DNA of 64,000 bases from Laguncularia racemosa (taxonomy: Eukaryota; Streptophyta; Magnoliopsida; Myrtales; Combretaceae), in NCBI GenBank assembly GCA_037954665.1, contig JBBMOL010000558.1, positions 62,001-126,000 on the forward strand. Reading direction: 5' to 3'. Positions 13,225 through 26,800 of this stretch are shown piece by piece. The notes beneath the pieces were generated by a model that was given only the letters and a program-made list of their open reading frames with translations, ran no database searches and was not told the origin of the DNA. Position 1 is the stretch's first letter; every line of letters begins with the position of its first letter. The position numbers were made by a program, and so were the translations under genes.

Positions 13225-15309
13225 ATTAGATATATTATATCTTAATTTTAACTTAACATTATTTATATTCATTAACATTTATAATATTATTATTTATATC
13301 GCCATGGAAATGGCGAGCTTGGTGAGGTGGCAATGGTAGTTAAGGCAGTGGTATTAGTTTGGTGGTGGAGTGATTTACGCTTTTAAGGGCAGTAATGGAA
13401 ATAGCTTATGGATAGCTAAGTAATAACTATTTATGGGATGTAATTATGAATCCCAATTCAACATTTTTAGCAGCTATTACGTGTTAAAATAGTTGTTTCT
13501 AAAGAATAATGGGAAACAGAATAACCATTTAACTCAAGTAAACATAATATTGGCATTTGCTTTCTTTTGGCCAATTAGTATTCTATAAACAATCGAGAGG
13601 TAGAATCGAGCTTACTTCATCTCAATTTGAAGTTTTATACATACTATGTGGGTTATAAAAACCTTAATATTGAACACTTATCTAATGAAAAAAAGAAAGT
13701 CAATTCATTTTAGTAACTTAATTATTTAAAATCTAAAGGCTTGATTAGAAGTTTGATTTAATATACTGGATTCCATATATGAAACTAAAATACCATATAA
13801 AAAATAATCTGAATACAAAAACATATCTGAAACTATAGTGAAGACATGATTGAGTTATATATATAGTTCTTGATCGTCCAATTCCAAACTAAGTTATATC
13901 CTTTTTCTCTAGAGAATGTCTTTGACTCCATAGAATGTATTTATACGGTTGCTTGGTTACGTAAACCCTAGTAATTACTCTAATTATTCCAATTTCTATA
14001 TTTAGCCCATGACAGTAAAATTATCTCCAACAAAATAGTCTGAAGTACTTATAGAAATGAACTTTTTCTAAAAGTAATTAACAGAAAGTTCATGACAAAG
14101 AAGATGGATCAACCTTAACCTCGGAGAAAGATATTTCAATTTTCTAGGTATTCAAGGTGACAAAATAGGATTCGACCTTCAAAGTTCAAATTCCGTGTGC
14201 AGTTTTTCTAGTGATAGCAATTATAAATAAGATAAATCACAAATACACTCCCTTTATCCATATTTTAAATGTGCTTAACTATTTTTCTTTAAAATTGTAC
14301 ATTTACATCTCAAATCTTAAAAAGAGAGAGAGAAAGAGAGCTCAAATGTACATTTATTGGATACAATGTTCACTTCACACCACCTATAAGTCTTTCACTT
14401 CTATCAATAGGCTTCATGAATTAAGAACTCAAAAGATCTAATTTGGGGAAGAAATTTAGTCTCTTTTTGCAATCATTTTGTAAAGTTATGCAAGTAGGTT
14501 AAACAGACTAATTCGACTCGACCCACTTTAGAACACAAGTTAAACGGGTCAATTCAACACAAACCATTTAATAAATGGACCAAAATTTGTTCCCTAACCT
14601 AACTCATGTGGGTTGATGGATTAAATGAGCCCACCCATCAAGTTAACCCATTTAGCCCATTTATATATTTTGGTGGGTTAAATGAGCTAACATTGCCGCT
14701 AATCTGTAATATACTAACAATAGATTTTATTTTGTTTCCATTTAAAATTGTACAAAATAAAAAATCCACAGTGACCATATATAATTTATATAGCAACATG
14801 ATAAATTGACTTAATATTTTATCTCATAATATAGATATTCTAATTATCACATTTTATGTTATGGATATTATAAAAATGATGGAAGGATTAAGAGATAAAA
14901 CAAATGGGGAAAATGAAAGGACTAAGAGAAGAAAGTAAGAAAGAAAAATAAGGAAAATGATGATGAATGATGATATAAGACTTAGATTTTAGTTTATTAG
15001 ATTAAGTTTAAAAATGAAGCGAATTAATGATTTAATATTATGTTGTGAATATGATATGCAACTAGGTTAACCTATGCTAAATTTTTGTTTTTTATTTTTT
15101 TTAGATTAGTGGGTTAACTCGTGGGTTAAACGAGTTGACTCACTTTAACTCTCAGGTTAAATGGGTTTGACTCATTTAGCCCACTTTTCAAAGAGATTAA
15201 AAAATTTAATCATAACCCCTTTTTTAGGCAGATTAAATAGGTCGATCCATGAAGCATGACTCATTTGCATAGCTTTACCATTGGTTCTTTTTGGTATAGG
15301 AGGTATGCA
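13225..15309. repeat. Copy 2 of the 2.09 kb direct tandem duplication
   Basis: It is the same unit as copy 1 with only a few differences per hundred bases by eye, mainly substitutions and a shortened GA-rich tract (about 14320-14340). The word attag sits at all three boundaries (11131, 13225, 15310), and the 3' ends of both copies read aggaggtatgca or close to it. This is what unequal exchange or slipped repair at a 5 bp microhomology would leave. The open frames at 12077, 14211 and 14606 fall in equivalent positions but are not conserved as frames, so none is called. Confidence 0.93.
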
Positions 15310-15490
15310 ATTAGTTTCCACTCTTTTTGAGAAGGTCAATTTGGCCTCTAAATTTTAATTTTTTGTATCAAATTCCTACACTTTATAAAAGGGCCTTGTA
15401 AGTTATTACGATGGACATAGAATACTGAATCAAACCATGCAGTCTAAATGAAAATGTTGGTTTTTAGGCATTAGATTGTATGTAAATAGA

Positions 15491-15500
15491 CCAATTCTAA
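15491..15500. repeat. Target-site duplication of the MULE, left copy
   Basis: ccaattctaa here recurs in the same orientation at 34504-34513, directly outside the right inverted repeat. MULEs usually make 9 bp duplications (8-11 bp range). Confidence 0.85.
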
Positions 15501-15666
15501 CGTTTGTTTTTAATAAATATGGGGCACTTTTTAAAATTAATTATTAAAATAAGATCTTTTGTAAATTTATTACAAAAATTGGGGAATGAAGACATATACT
15601 ACGTACGCGCCTTCACTATTTAAGAGAATGTTGAACTGAAGGCACATACAGTGTATTCACCTTTAG
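15501..15666. repeat. Left terminal inverted repeat of the MULE
   Basis: It aligns base by base, in reverse complement, with 34337-34503. Shared landmarks include ttttaaaattaattatta, ctatttaagagaatgttgaa and the gaaggcacata word. Divergence is moderate, with small indels. Confidence 0.9.
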
Positions 15667-16099
15667 TCTAACATCTTCTTAAACTGAAGGCAACACCTAC
15701 AAAAATAAAAATAGTAAACTTTATAGTAGCCCATATATAAAAATATAACTTAAAGAATACAAAAGCAGAATAAATTTGCCAAGAAACTAACACATCAATA
15801 TCCAGAGAAAGCTAAACCTTAATGCCCAGCAATTAAGATAAGTATCAATGCGAATACTAAGGGAAATTTCATAAAAAAAAACTTATGAATAACTTTGAAT
15901 ATAGTAAGTTTGTCTAAAATGTACAAAAGTACAAAGTTAGAAATAAAAACCTATCTCCTACTACTTCTCCTTGAGAAGAAGTGCGTAATCTGTGATGTGG
16001 CATGCTGTCTATGTCCTCAACCATCTCCATGCGAAGGAGCATGCGACTCTTACTTCAGGTTTTGTTGGGTATGTGTCTCGTTGAAGTCTCGATGAGGTA

Positions 16100-17419
16100 C
16101 TGGACTCCACTAATTTGAACTTTCACTATTGTGTATGTCATGACGTCTCTTTTGTGGAGTTAGTGGAGTAGAGGTAAGATAACCGTAATACTTGGGAAGA
16201 GGGGTTTCAAATAAGCTAACGTTAGGTGCCAAGCTACCAACCATGTACTCGGTCATGTAAGTGCTGCTATATGGCTCTGGGTGTGAAGTCAAGATAAGTG
16301 CAATATTGACAAATGCTCTCAATGGCTCAAGATAACTTAGTAAATCAAGTACATTCACCTATTGTTGACCTTGGCTAAGTGTCTGCTTTAGTCCTCTAAT
16401 TCTAGTCCTATCCCTATGCTAAGGTGATGCCATCAACTTATCCTAAACTTGTTGCTGATCAGCTACTACATCAAGGTCCTCATGTTGAAGCTAATGGTAA
16501 GGTCCATGGAAAATCTAAGCCCCACCATGATCCTTTAAAAGTTGGATCCCACTCTTAGAGAATGATATAGTTGTTACACGATTAGGAGACAATTTAATTC
16601 TTTCAAATATATTAGCTTAGACAAAAAGATATAGAAAAGAGCGTTAGTACAAGTATAGTTATTAAGCTACTAGTTAGACTTAGATAATTAACTTACCAAT
16701 TGGCTAAGAATGGCTCTAATACGCCCCATATAGTGCCTGCTTATTCGTCTATACCATGTAATGTACTCCGGGCCAATTCTAAGAGCACCCTCTATCTACA
16801 CTAGTTGGGCATTGTTGCCATCTTTATCATTAAAGACAACATTATTATTGGTACTATTATTAATTATATTCTTATATTCTTATTGTAAGCCTTTCAAATA
16901 ACCAATAATATTCATATCTTATGAAAGTTAAGTTGTATTTTTTAATCTTTAGTTCAATTGACTTTAATAAGTAAGATCAGTAGACTCGGTTAAAAATGTA
17001 AGATTTTACTTATTTGATAAGTAAACTCATGATTCTACCAAGACTTTATATGAAAACAATTCTATGCTCGAGTTAACTCAGAAAGACAGCCTAATTTCTT
17101 GTAAAATTGTATAACTAAAATCGCAATTTTAATAACTTTGGTTTCCTTGGGATATGGTTGTCACATAACCTAGAATATGACATATAAGAATTAGTGTTAA
17201 GGTAGTACATATTGAAATATTAGAATAATTGAAAAATGTATTTGTAATACCTAGTGCTATGTTTGTTAGTCGAAGGCATCACAATAAGAGGACACTACGT
17301 GTAAGGGTCTTTGGTCGTCAATATAAACACCATAGAAACTTTAAGGGGCTATATGGGAGAATCTATCCTAGGCTTACACTTGTAGTAGGACCATTGCCTA
17401 CTGCCCCCCGCCCATACCC

Positions 17420-17452
<33 letters not shown>

Positions 17453-20400
17453 ACCCTCAAATTTTTTGTGCATTAGATGATGACACAATGTAAAACTACC
17501 AATATAACCAAGCTAAGCAAGCGAACCCCCAACTGTATTGCCTTGCAATGGCGAAGTCCTCCAAAAGTGGTAAAAAATACAGTAAGCAAATGAGTTGGAT
17601 TTATTTATAAATACAAACCCTTCTAGCAATTGTAATACATGCACATAGGTGTAGAACCTAACCTACTCATCATTAGCACTTGTTAACAACACCTTGAACT
17701 CATTCCTTAGCCATGATAGGCATAGTTGTCCCCCTTCAGTCTAGGGCTTCGACCAAGTAAACACTCCATTAGGTGTGACCATAGGAGATCAGTGCTACTT
17801 GTCACTATCCATCTACTGATGGGAATACCAAACTACAATTTAACATCCTATAGGATAATAGTGGCTTTCCATGAGCCACATGGAATGTATGGGTCTCAGG
17901 CCTCTAACACTTGAATAAAGTTATGATCAAGTCCCAGTCATGCTAAATAAATGGCAAATCGCTTAGCCCTAAAAAACTCACCTGTGCAAAATATGGCTAC
18001 ATGTGTGTATCTAAAGGAATGACTCGCTGGTTAGTATAAAACTTCTACTCATGTTGTCAGACCACAAGCCAAGAGTCTCCCTAAAAAGACATGTTTGCAT
18101 TGTATGTGATATCATTTATAGACAAGGAAACACAAGTATTCATATGGCATAACAAATACCTCTCCATCTCATATGGCCTACGAGCAGTGACTGCTCTAAT
18201 AAGTCAGAACTGATCTATTGATTGGTTCAGAATCCATCTAATTTGCAAATGAAACAAAATATGCTTGTACCTTACAAGATGCAACCTTAAACTTAATCTA
18301 TGCAAACCTAAATTTAAACAATGATGGATTTTTTTTTTCATGGTCTTTTGTTATTTGCCACACTCATTTCTCTATGGACATGTTTTTCTATTGTGACCCT
18401 CTATTCTACAAAGACTACATATCACTTGCTCCAAAGGCCCCTTTAAGTACATCTCCATGTAATATCATCTTCTTTTAGGCTTAACTTTTTTACATAGGGG
18501 GATTGGATGTGGTAGGAGATATGGAAAGTTAGGTCTTGCCCACTTAATGTCATCTTTGATTAGCATGAAGTGGGTCTTGTTGATGTGTCTACTTACACTA
18601 AGGCCCAATAGCAGGATAGAAGTCAACCCTCAAATATGCCGTCGCTGCACATGCATGTGAACACGGAATCATATATATTTGTCATTTCTTACATGTGCAT
18701 GTGCTATTATTGAAGTCAATTGTATGAATTCTGCCCCTTCCTTTTAGTCCATTGGCTACTCATTAGCTTCTAGTTGCCACCTCAAACACTCTATCACGTC
18801 TACTATAGGAAACCACCTCATGGGATTTAACCCATTGACTCCACTTTCCAGTAAACTTGCACGCGTATTTTGTAAATACATTATTCTCTACTATTGCTTC
18901 CATGGCATCATTATACAATTCTTTCTACTAAACAATGCAATTGTAGAAAATCTTCCTCACAAGAGCTATGATTGGTAAGCTTTAAGCATTTTTCAAAATT
19001 GAATTATATGCTTCAATAATGTTTGTAGTCATATTGCTAAAATGGTACCTACCATCATGTGTAAGTGTCCACTACTCTAAGGCAATGTTATTGAACCAAG
19101 CTAAGGCATCTTTTTTTATTGCACCTACATGTTACATTATATGTTCAAATTTTCTTGCTTGTGCTTGTATCCTTATATACGTTACCAACTTCTTACATTG
19201 TATATTCTTATGGGTAGTATTAAGATTGCAGCAAATGGAAGTGTCCATCCAATAGATTCTTTGATAACTATGGAGTCAATGCCCTTCTGTCTATAAAAAA
19301 TGAAGCATATGGTTTCACGTCCTTTTTGCTCACCAACAACATGTTGCTTTAAGTGTACTAGAAACCATCCCTATGTCTCTACCAACTTCTCATCAACTAA
19401 GGTAAATGCTAAGGGGACTATATGGTTGTTTTCATCAATGCTGCAAGAAACAAGTAGTTTATGTGTGTATTTTCTATAACAAAAAAAAGTATCGTCAATA
19501 CATAACACTAGCCTACAGTACTTGAAGGCCTCCATGCATGGACCAAATGCTTAAAAGATCCACTTTAAATATGACTTCTCAGGTTTTGTTGATCTATACC
19601 ACCCCCAATTAAGTTCTAGGATTATTATTCTTGATTGCATTAAGAAGCTTTGGTAGCTTGTTGTACGATTTTTCCCAATTGCCAAATATAATCTTAGTTA
19701 CCTTTCACTTGCCTTCCCATACACTTCTCGTAGATACCATGTAGCCAAATTGATCTTCAACTATAATCTTAAGAGTGGTAATCTTCATGTGTGGGTTTTC
19801 CCTAATGACATTAATAGAGTAACTAGCCATCATATTGCAATTAAGTTGAGAATGCTCTTGGTATATGATGGGATTTACACATGTGTAAGGTCCTTCATAT
19901 TTAGTAATAATGAAAAGCCCCTCTAACCTTTTTTTGTATGCTTATAGCCTCCATCTAAAATTGCTATCTGTTTTTGCATGGAATATTGACCACATGGTAC
20001 TCTTCGATTCTTCCACATTAAAATTGTAGTGGTTTTTAATGTAGTACATCTTAACTGCTTGAATGAGATCTTTCTTGCTATTGAATCTCATCCCTTTACC
20101 AAGTTCTTCACTATTGCCTAACTTACTATACATTAAGTTTTAAGTTTCCTCAAATCGTATGTAGCCATCACCTTCACTAGCATTAAAGAATGGAATAGTA
20201 TCTCACACTACCACATGTACCATCTCATTTTCAGATAGGTTAATTGGTGCTTCCATGAATTGCAATGACATAGAAAGGTTTACTTAGTGTACCTTAGAAA
20301 CAAGGTTTCCATGTGTTTAATCATTATATTCATAACTATTTCCATCAACTTCAAAACATCCATTATAGGCTCATGAAGGACTAAATCTTCAACTTCGTTT

Positions 20401-20581
20401 TCAATGTCACATGATTGCTGAAACATAAGCATCAAATCATTCTCCTCAGCATCTAGTGAATTAACACTAACTTCTTGCACATGCGATGTTGCATAAGTAG
20501 AAGTGCTTGCTTAGAGTGTGCACTGTAGAGGAGGAGGTCTTGAAACATAAATAATATTGACATACAAATGTTGTATCTGCT
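16100..20581 (-). pseudogene. MULE transposase fused to a plant mobile domain, main part
   Basis: Read right to left. From 20581: a linker with TSHVQEVSVNSLDAEEND, then an acidic stretch. About 20110-19930: MuDR DNA-binding domain with GMRFNSKKDLIQAVKMYYI. About 19760-19250: the DDE catalytic region, with VMYIDDTFF-like and RQKGIDSI-like segments where the family has C-I-D-G-T-F and DRHKGI. About 18430-18370: a zinc knuckle, CSLCRIEGHNRKTC. About 18020-16690: a plant mobile domain with ETHTFHVAHGKP near 17910, GGQLCLSWL near 17740 and PEYITWYRRISRHYMG near 16760. MULE transposases cut and rejoin element ends. PMDs (MAIN/MAIL1 family) occur both in host proteins and in transposons; their biochemical role is unclear. 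Many stops and frame changes are present, and a 32 nt C run (17421-17452) sits inside the PMD. Whether the two parts were one protein or two cannot be told from this decayed copy. Confidence 0.85.
17421..17452. repeat. Homopolymer of 32 C (poly-G on the coding strand)
   Basis: An uninterrupted C run inside the PMD pseudogene, preceded by more C-rich sequence from 17404. It is far longer than expected in AT-rich DNA and could also be a sequencing or assembly artefact. Confidence 0.9.
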
Positions 20582-22040
20582 TGATAAGTGTTGAAATAAC
20601 TTTATTTATATTATTTATTGAATATGATTTTTAATGAATTTTGTATGAATTTATCAAGAAAAAGACACTTAAGTGCTTAATATTTGATTTCAGGGGTTAA
20701 AGAGTACAATTTAAATATTTAAAGAGGGTTCGAGCGAAAATGAGATGGAATTTAGCAAAATATAAGAAAATGTAATTTTCATGTGTACACAACCTTTAGC
20801 ATGACCATGTTAATGCCAGTGTTAGAGAGCAAAAAGTAATCAGAATGCATTGTGAAATTGTACTTTGGCCTTTGCACAAGCTGTGTAGAGGGTAGTGTTG
20901 AAGGAAGAAATCTGCCTGGAGAAGAAAATGAAGGAATTTTAAAGTGCATAACCCTGACCATAACTGTGCAGGAGGCCATGTAGAACTCGAAATGCTAGAA
21001 TTTCAAATTTTTTCCAAAGTATATGACCCCGAGCATAGGCGTACACTAAACTGTGCATGCTACCATGTTACTTATACTATAAATACTTATTTTATTACAA
21101 AAATTAGAGATCTGAATTTATTATTTCTCACAGTCACTTTAAAAACCCTAAGAGAGCAAAAGTACGAATCAGGAGGGAGAAATCGTTGGAGCATCATTGG
21201 AAATCACAAAAACGTCTATAAGGGTTTATCCTTTTCATCATGAATTCTTACTACTTCTCTAGATTTTTTGTGATTACTATAAATTCCATAGATGAGTAGA
21301 TTTATATACCCTACATCTTGTAAAACTCTAAACCATGTGATTAAATTGTTTATTGATTAATGAAAAGTTTGTGCATTTGTATTTATTCATGTATTTTAAT
21401 TGTCATGTGATTAATTTATGCATGCAAATTGATTGCATATCTGATTCTTGTTAGATAGAGAGATGTTTCATTTAATAGGATAGATCTTGATGAATAGAAA
21501 GATTACATGTTTTACCTAGAGGTAGGAAAACTTTGATTTTCTACATAAAGATTAAATCTTTATTTGGGAATTATAAACTTAATGAAATTTTGTAGGGCCA
21601 TAGTGAGGGAGAGGTCTCCACTATTCCATATAAGGTTATTAATTAATTAACTTGATGGAGTAATTAGTTTAATTGAGAATTATTGCAGTGCAAAGCATAA
21701 ACAAATTGTTCATTAATACATTATTATAAGAAAGCTAGGGTTTATAGTGGATCAAGATGAAGGGTATGTTTTTGTGATTAAACTCATTTATTATAGGTAT
21801 TATAATTAATCTTAGAATTATTAGATTAGTTAATTAGTAATTTAATTTATTAATCTCACATTAAGACTTAGATTAGAAAGCAAAAAAATGATAATACTAG
21901 TACTTGTTTTTAAGATCCTTGAGGACGAGACCTGTTACAATCTATACTACATTAGATAGGTACACTTACTTAACTAAGTTGTTAGATTTTTTTGTGTTTA
22001 TAAATTTATAATTTAATATGATCAAAAAAGGAACCCATCA
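20582..22040 (+). repeat. 5' LTR of the Athila element
   Basis: Begins tgataagtgtt and ends aacccatca, giving TG..CA ends. Its partner at 31968-33423 matches over the whole length. Length is 1459 bp, within the Athila range. The open frame at 20944-21243 falls in the LTR and is not a gene. Confidence 0.93.
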
Positions 22041-22046
22041 AATTTT

Positions 22047-22064
22047 TGGCACTGTTGCTAGGGA
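22047..22064 (+). other. Primer-binding site, tRNA-Asp type, decayed
   Basis: tggcactgttgctaggga lies 6 bases after the LTR. It matches the tggcgccgttgccgggga pattern usual for Athila-group elements except at a few C-to-T type sites. Confidence 0.75.
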
Positions 22065-22194
22065 TTTAGCAAAAGAATATTAGGAAAAACCTTATTATTT
22101 GCTACTTTAGTAATTTATTTTATTTTATTTTTATTTCTTTTCACTCTCCTTATCTTTTAAACACTCTAACTCGTGAATGCTGCTTTTGTAGTGC

Positions 22195-23850
22195 ATGACA
22201 AGGACTCTTCCTTCTAACATTCTTGATTTAGACCTTAAGAATGAGAGAGCACCTTGTAAAATTCATAAAAATATGGCTGCTGAATCTTTTGGACAATTAG
22301 CAATTGAGGGAGAAGTGTCTATTATAAAAGCCACGATAGCAATAAAGGAAGAAGAATCAATTGAAGAATTTTTAGGTAATGGGATAAGATTACTGGAGAA
22401 TATTAAAGAGAAAACACAGGAGACCATGTCTTAGGATCCACCTAAGATCAATCTGGATTATGCAAGGCCTACACTAGATAGAATGGGGCTAACTATTGTG
22501 AAGCCTCCCATTGGGGCTAACAATTTCAAAATCAAGGGTATGGTGATTCAACTTTTGCAGCAATACTATCAATTTGATGGATGAAACGGTGGATACTAGA
22601 TTATTCCCTTTCTCACTAAGGGGGAAGGCTAAATATTGGATTCAATTGTTGGGTCCGAGAGCTTTAACTATGTGGGATGACACGATGAAGCAATTTCTAG
22701 ATAACTACTTCCTTCCGTGCAAGATAACCAAGCTTCAAAATGACATTGCATCATTCATGCACCAAGATGGTGAGACTACGTATGATGTTTGGCAACTATG
22801 GACAGAATTGTTAAGAAAGTGCCCACATCATTAGTTGCCCACATAAATGTAGGTTTAGACCTTTTTGAATAGACTTAACTTGACCACTTGTCAATTGGTA
22901 GACGTTACAGCTGGTGGCACATTAAGTTCCAAGACCCTAGAAGAATCCTTAAAACATTTTGCTGATATGGCTAAAAACAATTATCAAAGGGGCAATATTA
23001 GGGGCAAGCAAAAAGTGGCAGGCAAGTATGAAGTAGATCTCATGACTACTTTGGTGGCAAGGATGAAGGCTCTTAGTCATCGAGTTTCTACCCTTAAGAA
23101 TTCCTAAGGATCACAACATCAAGTGGGAGATGCTAGTAAGAATATGGACTTCCATGAGCAGTATGAGCAACTAGACTATCATGGGAATCAAAATAAGCAA
23201 CGATATAACCCATACAATAACACTTATAATTATGGCATGAGAAACCATCTCAACCTCTCTTATGACAATCAGAATGCCTAGAGATCTAACTTCCCGCCAC
23301 TAGAATTCTAAAAGCAACAATTGCTACCCCACCAGCTTATGCCCCATCCACGTGTCCAGCTACCTCAACAGGAAAAAAAAGAAAACAGTTTGGAAGATCT
23401 GATGAGCCAATTCATTCAAAGTTTTGAGGCAAGACATCGAAACCAAGAGGCTTCTATTCACAACCTTGAGAAGCAAATTGACTAATTGGCGAAGATGATG
23501 TATAAAAGGTAGCCGGGTTCTCTCCTTAGTAACACTGAGAACAATCTAAGGAAATAAGTGAAAGCAATATCTTTGAGGAGTAGGAAGGAACTGTGAATTG
23601 AAAAAGAATATGAGAAAAAGCAAGAGGATAGTCAAACTTTTGAAAAGGAAAAGGTGGAACCTAAGAAGCAATCACCACCGGCTATTAAGGAGTATGTTAA
23701 AAAAATTCCATATCCAGCTTACCTCAATCAAAGAAAAGATAAGGAGCATTTTAGTAAATTTTTTGAACTTTTTAAATAGCTGCACATTAATCTTCCATTT
23801 GTTGAGGTGCTTTCACAAATTCCAAAATATGTCAAGTTCTTAAAGGAACT
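22195..23850 (+). pseudogene. Athila gag relic
   Basis: The start codon at 22195 opens MTRTLPSN. Around 22500-22570 the sequence reads like the family's NNFEIKP segment, followed by a missing stretch, since the next recognisable part is RLFPFSLRGKAKYWIQLL (about 22590-22645). That and the downstream FMHQDGETTYDVW and LLRKCPHH are the retrotransposon gag core. Stops occur at 22432, 22832 and 23105. The following sequence keeps an Asn/Tyr/Gln-rich part and a KAISLRSRKEL-like segment near 23560 typical of the gag-protease junction. It would form the capsid-like particle in an intact element; here it is broken. Confidence 0.85.
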
Positions 23851-26800
23851 CCTATCTAATAAGCAGAAGTTAGAGAATGTTTCTATGGTAGAAGTAGAAG
23901 CAAATTACTCATCCATCATTCAGAACAATCTCCCTTCAAAGCTAAAGGATCTAGGTAGCTTCACTATTCCATGTGTGGTTGGTGACATCTCAATTGATAA
24001 AGCCCTAGCTAATCTTAGGGCAAGTATTAACCTCGTGCTATACTCTTTCTTTAAGAAATTAGGGTTAATTGAACTAAAGCCCATTAGAATGAGTTTGTAG
24101 CTTGCTATCGATCTATGAAAATCCCTAAGAGGATCATCGAGGATGTCTTTATAAAAGTAGAAAATTTCATGTACCCTGTTGACTTTGTAATTCTAGACAT
24201 AGATGGGATAGGGATATGCCTTTAATCCTTGGAAGACCATTCCTGGCCACTACTAGGGCAGTGATTGATGTGGAGGATGATAAGCTTACATTAAGAATAG
24301 GGGATGAAGAGTTGGTGATCAAAATGGCTATCACAATGAAACACTCCATGTGCATAGATGATTCTTATTATTCCATTAATATTGTTGATTCCTCAATAGA
24401 CGAGCATCTTAACAAGATCTTATGTAAGAATAAGTTAAAGTTAAGCTTGACTAGAGGAGAGGAGGAAGACATGGACAACCCTAAGGTTATGGCATTAATT
24501 GAGCAGCTTAATGCTGCAAAAGAAGTTACACTTCAAGGAGGATTTGAAGATTTGAATAAAAGTAGTGAGACAACACTTAAAACTTCCATCAAAGAACCGC
24601 TAGTGTTAGAATTAAAACAACTTCTAGAATATCTAGTGTTCACATTCATAGCAAAGGACTCCAAGCTACCGGTTATCATAGCCTTTGATTTATGTAAAGA
24701 GCAGAAATATCAATTGCTCATAGTCCTAAGAGCCCATAAGCGAGCCATCGCTTGGAAGATCATTGATATCAAAGGTATCAACCCCTCTTTCTGTACTCAT
24801 AAGATATTACTAGAAGAAAGATTTAAGCCTGTAGTGCAACCACAATGAAGGCTAAATCCCAATATAAAAGAGGTGGTCAAGAAGGAAGTTATCAAGCTCC
24901 TCGATGCAGGACTAATATATCCGATATCAAACAATCCTTAAGCTAGTCCAACACAAGTAATGCCAAAAAAAGAAGGGATGATTGTAGTCCCCAATGAGAA
25001 GAGTGAACTTATACCAATGCCGACCATCATCAGATGATGTGTTTGTATAGATTACAAAAAAATGAATGATGCCACTAGAAAGGACCATTTCCCACTTCCT
25101 TTAATGAATCAGATGCTAGAGAGGCTAGCTGGACATATGTACTATTGCTACTTGAATGGGATGTCCAGATACTTCTAGATATCAATAGTTCCAAAGGACT
25201 AGGAGAATACCACCTTCACTTACCCCTATGGCACATACGCTTATAGGAGAATGCCATTTGGGTTATGCAATGCACCAGCTACATTTCAGCAGTGTATGTT
25301 TGCCATATTTGATGATTTGGTAGAGAATTATGGAAGTCTTCATGGACGACTTTTCTATCTTTAGTGATTCTTTCTCAAACTGTTTAGAAATTTTAGAAAA
25401 GGTGTTTATTCATTACAAAGAGACCAATCTTATACTAAACGAGGAGAAATGTCACTTCATGTGTAAAGAGGGCATTATACTTAGCCATAAAGTTTCACAT
25501 AAGGGTATTGAAGTTGATCGAGAAAAAGTCGATGTGATTGAAAAACTTCCACCACCAAATTTAGTCAAGGCTATAAGAAGTACTTTAGGCCACACTAGTT
25601 TTTATAGACACTTCATAAAGGACTTTTCTAAAATAGCTTAACCATTGACTCGACTGTTGGAAAAGGATGTGCCTTTCAACTTCACTCCTGAATGTCAGCA
25701 TGCCTTTGATGTGCTCAAGGCAAGGCTGACAAATGTGCCTATCATAATAGTTCCTAATTGGAACTCACTTTTTGAACTCATGTGTGATGCAAGTAATTAT
25801 GCAATTGGGGCTGTTCTGGGACAAGGGTGAGACAAACACTTCTAACCTATCTACTATGCCAATAGAACTCTTAATCATGCTCAAGTGAATTACACCACCA
25901 TAGAGAAGAAATTGCTGGTTGTGGTATTTGTATTTGATAAATTTAGGTCGTATTTAATTCTGTCTAATGTTATTATCTACATTGACCACTCTACCTTGAG
26001 ATTTTTGCTGATGAAAACAAATGCAAAGCCTAGACTTATCTAATGGATTCTGCTTTTACAAGAATTTGACTTAGGGATTCGTAATAAAAATGGGGTAGAG
26101 AATCTAGCAATTGATCATTTCTCAAGGCTTAAGAACCCCTATTTAAAGGAGTTTAAAGAGGAAGATATTAATGACTCCTTTCCTAAAGAAAAAATATATG
26201 TAGTTTGACAGCTTATTAACATGAAAACTCCTTGGTTTGCAGACTTTGCAAACTATCTAGCAGCAAGAGTTTCTCCAATGACCTTAGTTATCATGCAAGA
26301 AAGAAGTTCTTTTCCGAACTTAAATACCACTACTAGGAGGGCCCCTTTCTTTTCGGATCTGTAGAGATCAAGTAATAAGGAGATGTGTCTCACATGAAGA
26401 GGGATGAAAAATCCTCAGTGATCATTCTGGCCCTATTGATGGTCATTACTCAGCCAACAAGATTGCACAGAAAGTTTTGGAGGCTGGTTTCTATTGGCCT
26501 ACGATATTTAAGGATGCTCACCATCGCTGCATCACATGTGATAGATGTCAACAAGTAGGGAACACATTGTGAAGAGATGAGATGCCTCAGAACTTCATTC
26601 TAGAATGTGAGGTCATTGACTTATGGGACATTAACTTTGTAAGACCATTCCCTACTTCTTATGAGAATAAGTACATTTTGGTAGCGGTGGGTTATGTCTT
26701 TAAATGGGTTGAGGCACAGGCTTTGCCCACAAATGATGCCTGAGTAGTTATAAAGTTCCTTAAGAAGTTGTTCTCCCATTTTGGAACCTCTAGAGCCATT

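Noticed and set aside
17229..17480. Proline-rich plus-strand frame
   Set aside because: The Pro run is the C homopolymer; the frame is antisense to the PMD pseudogene.
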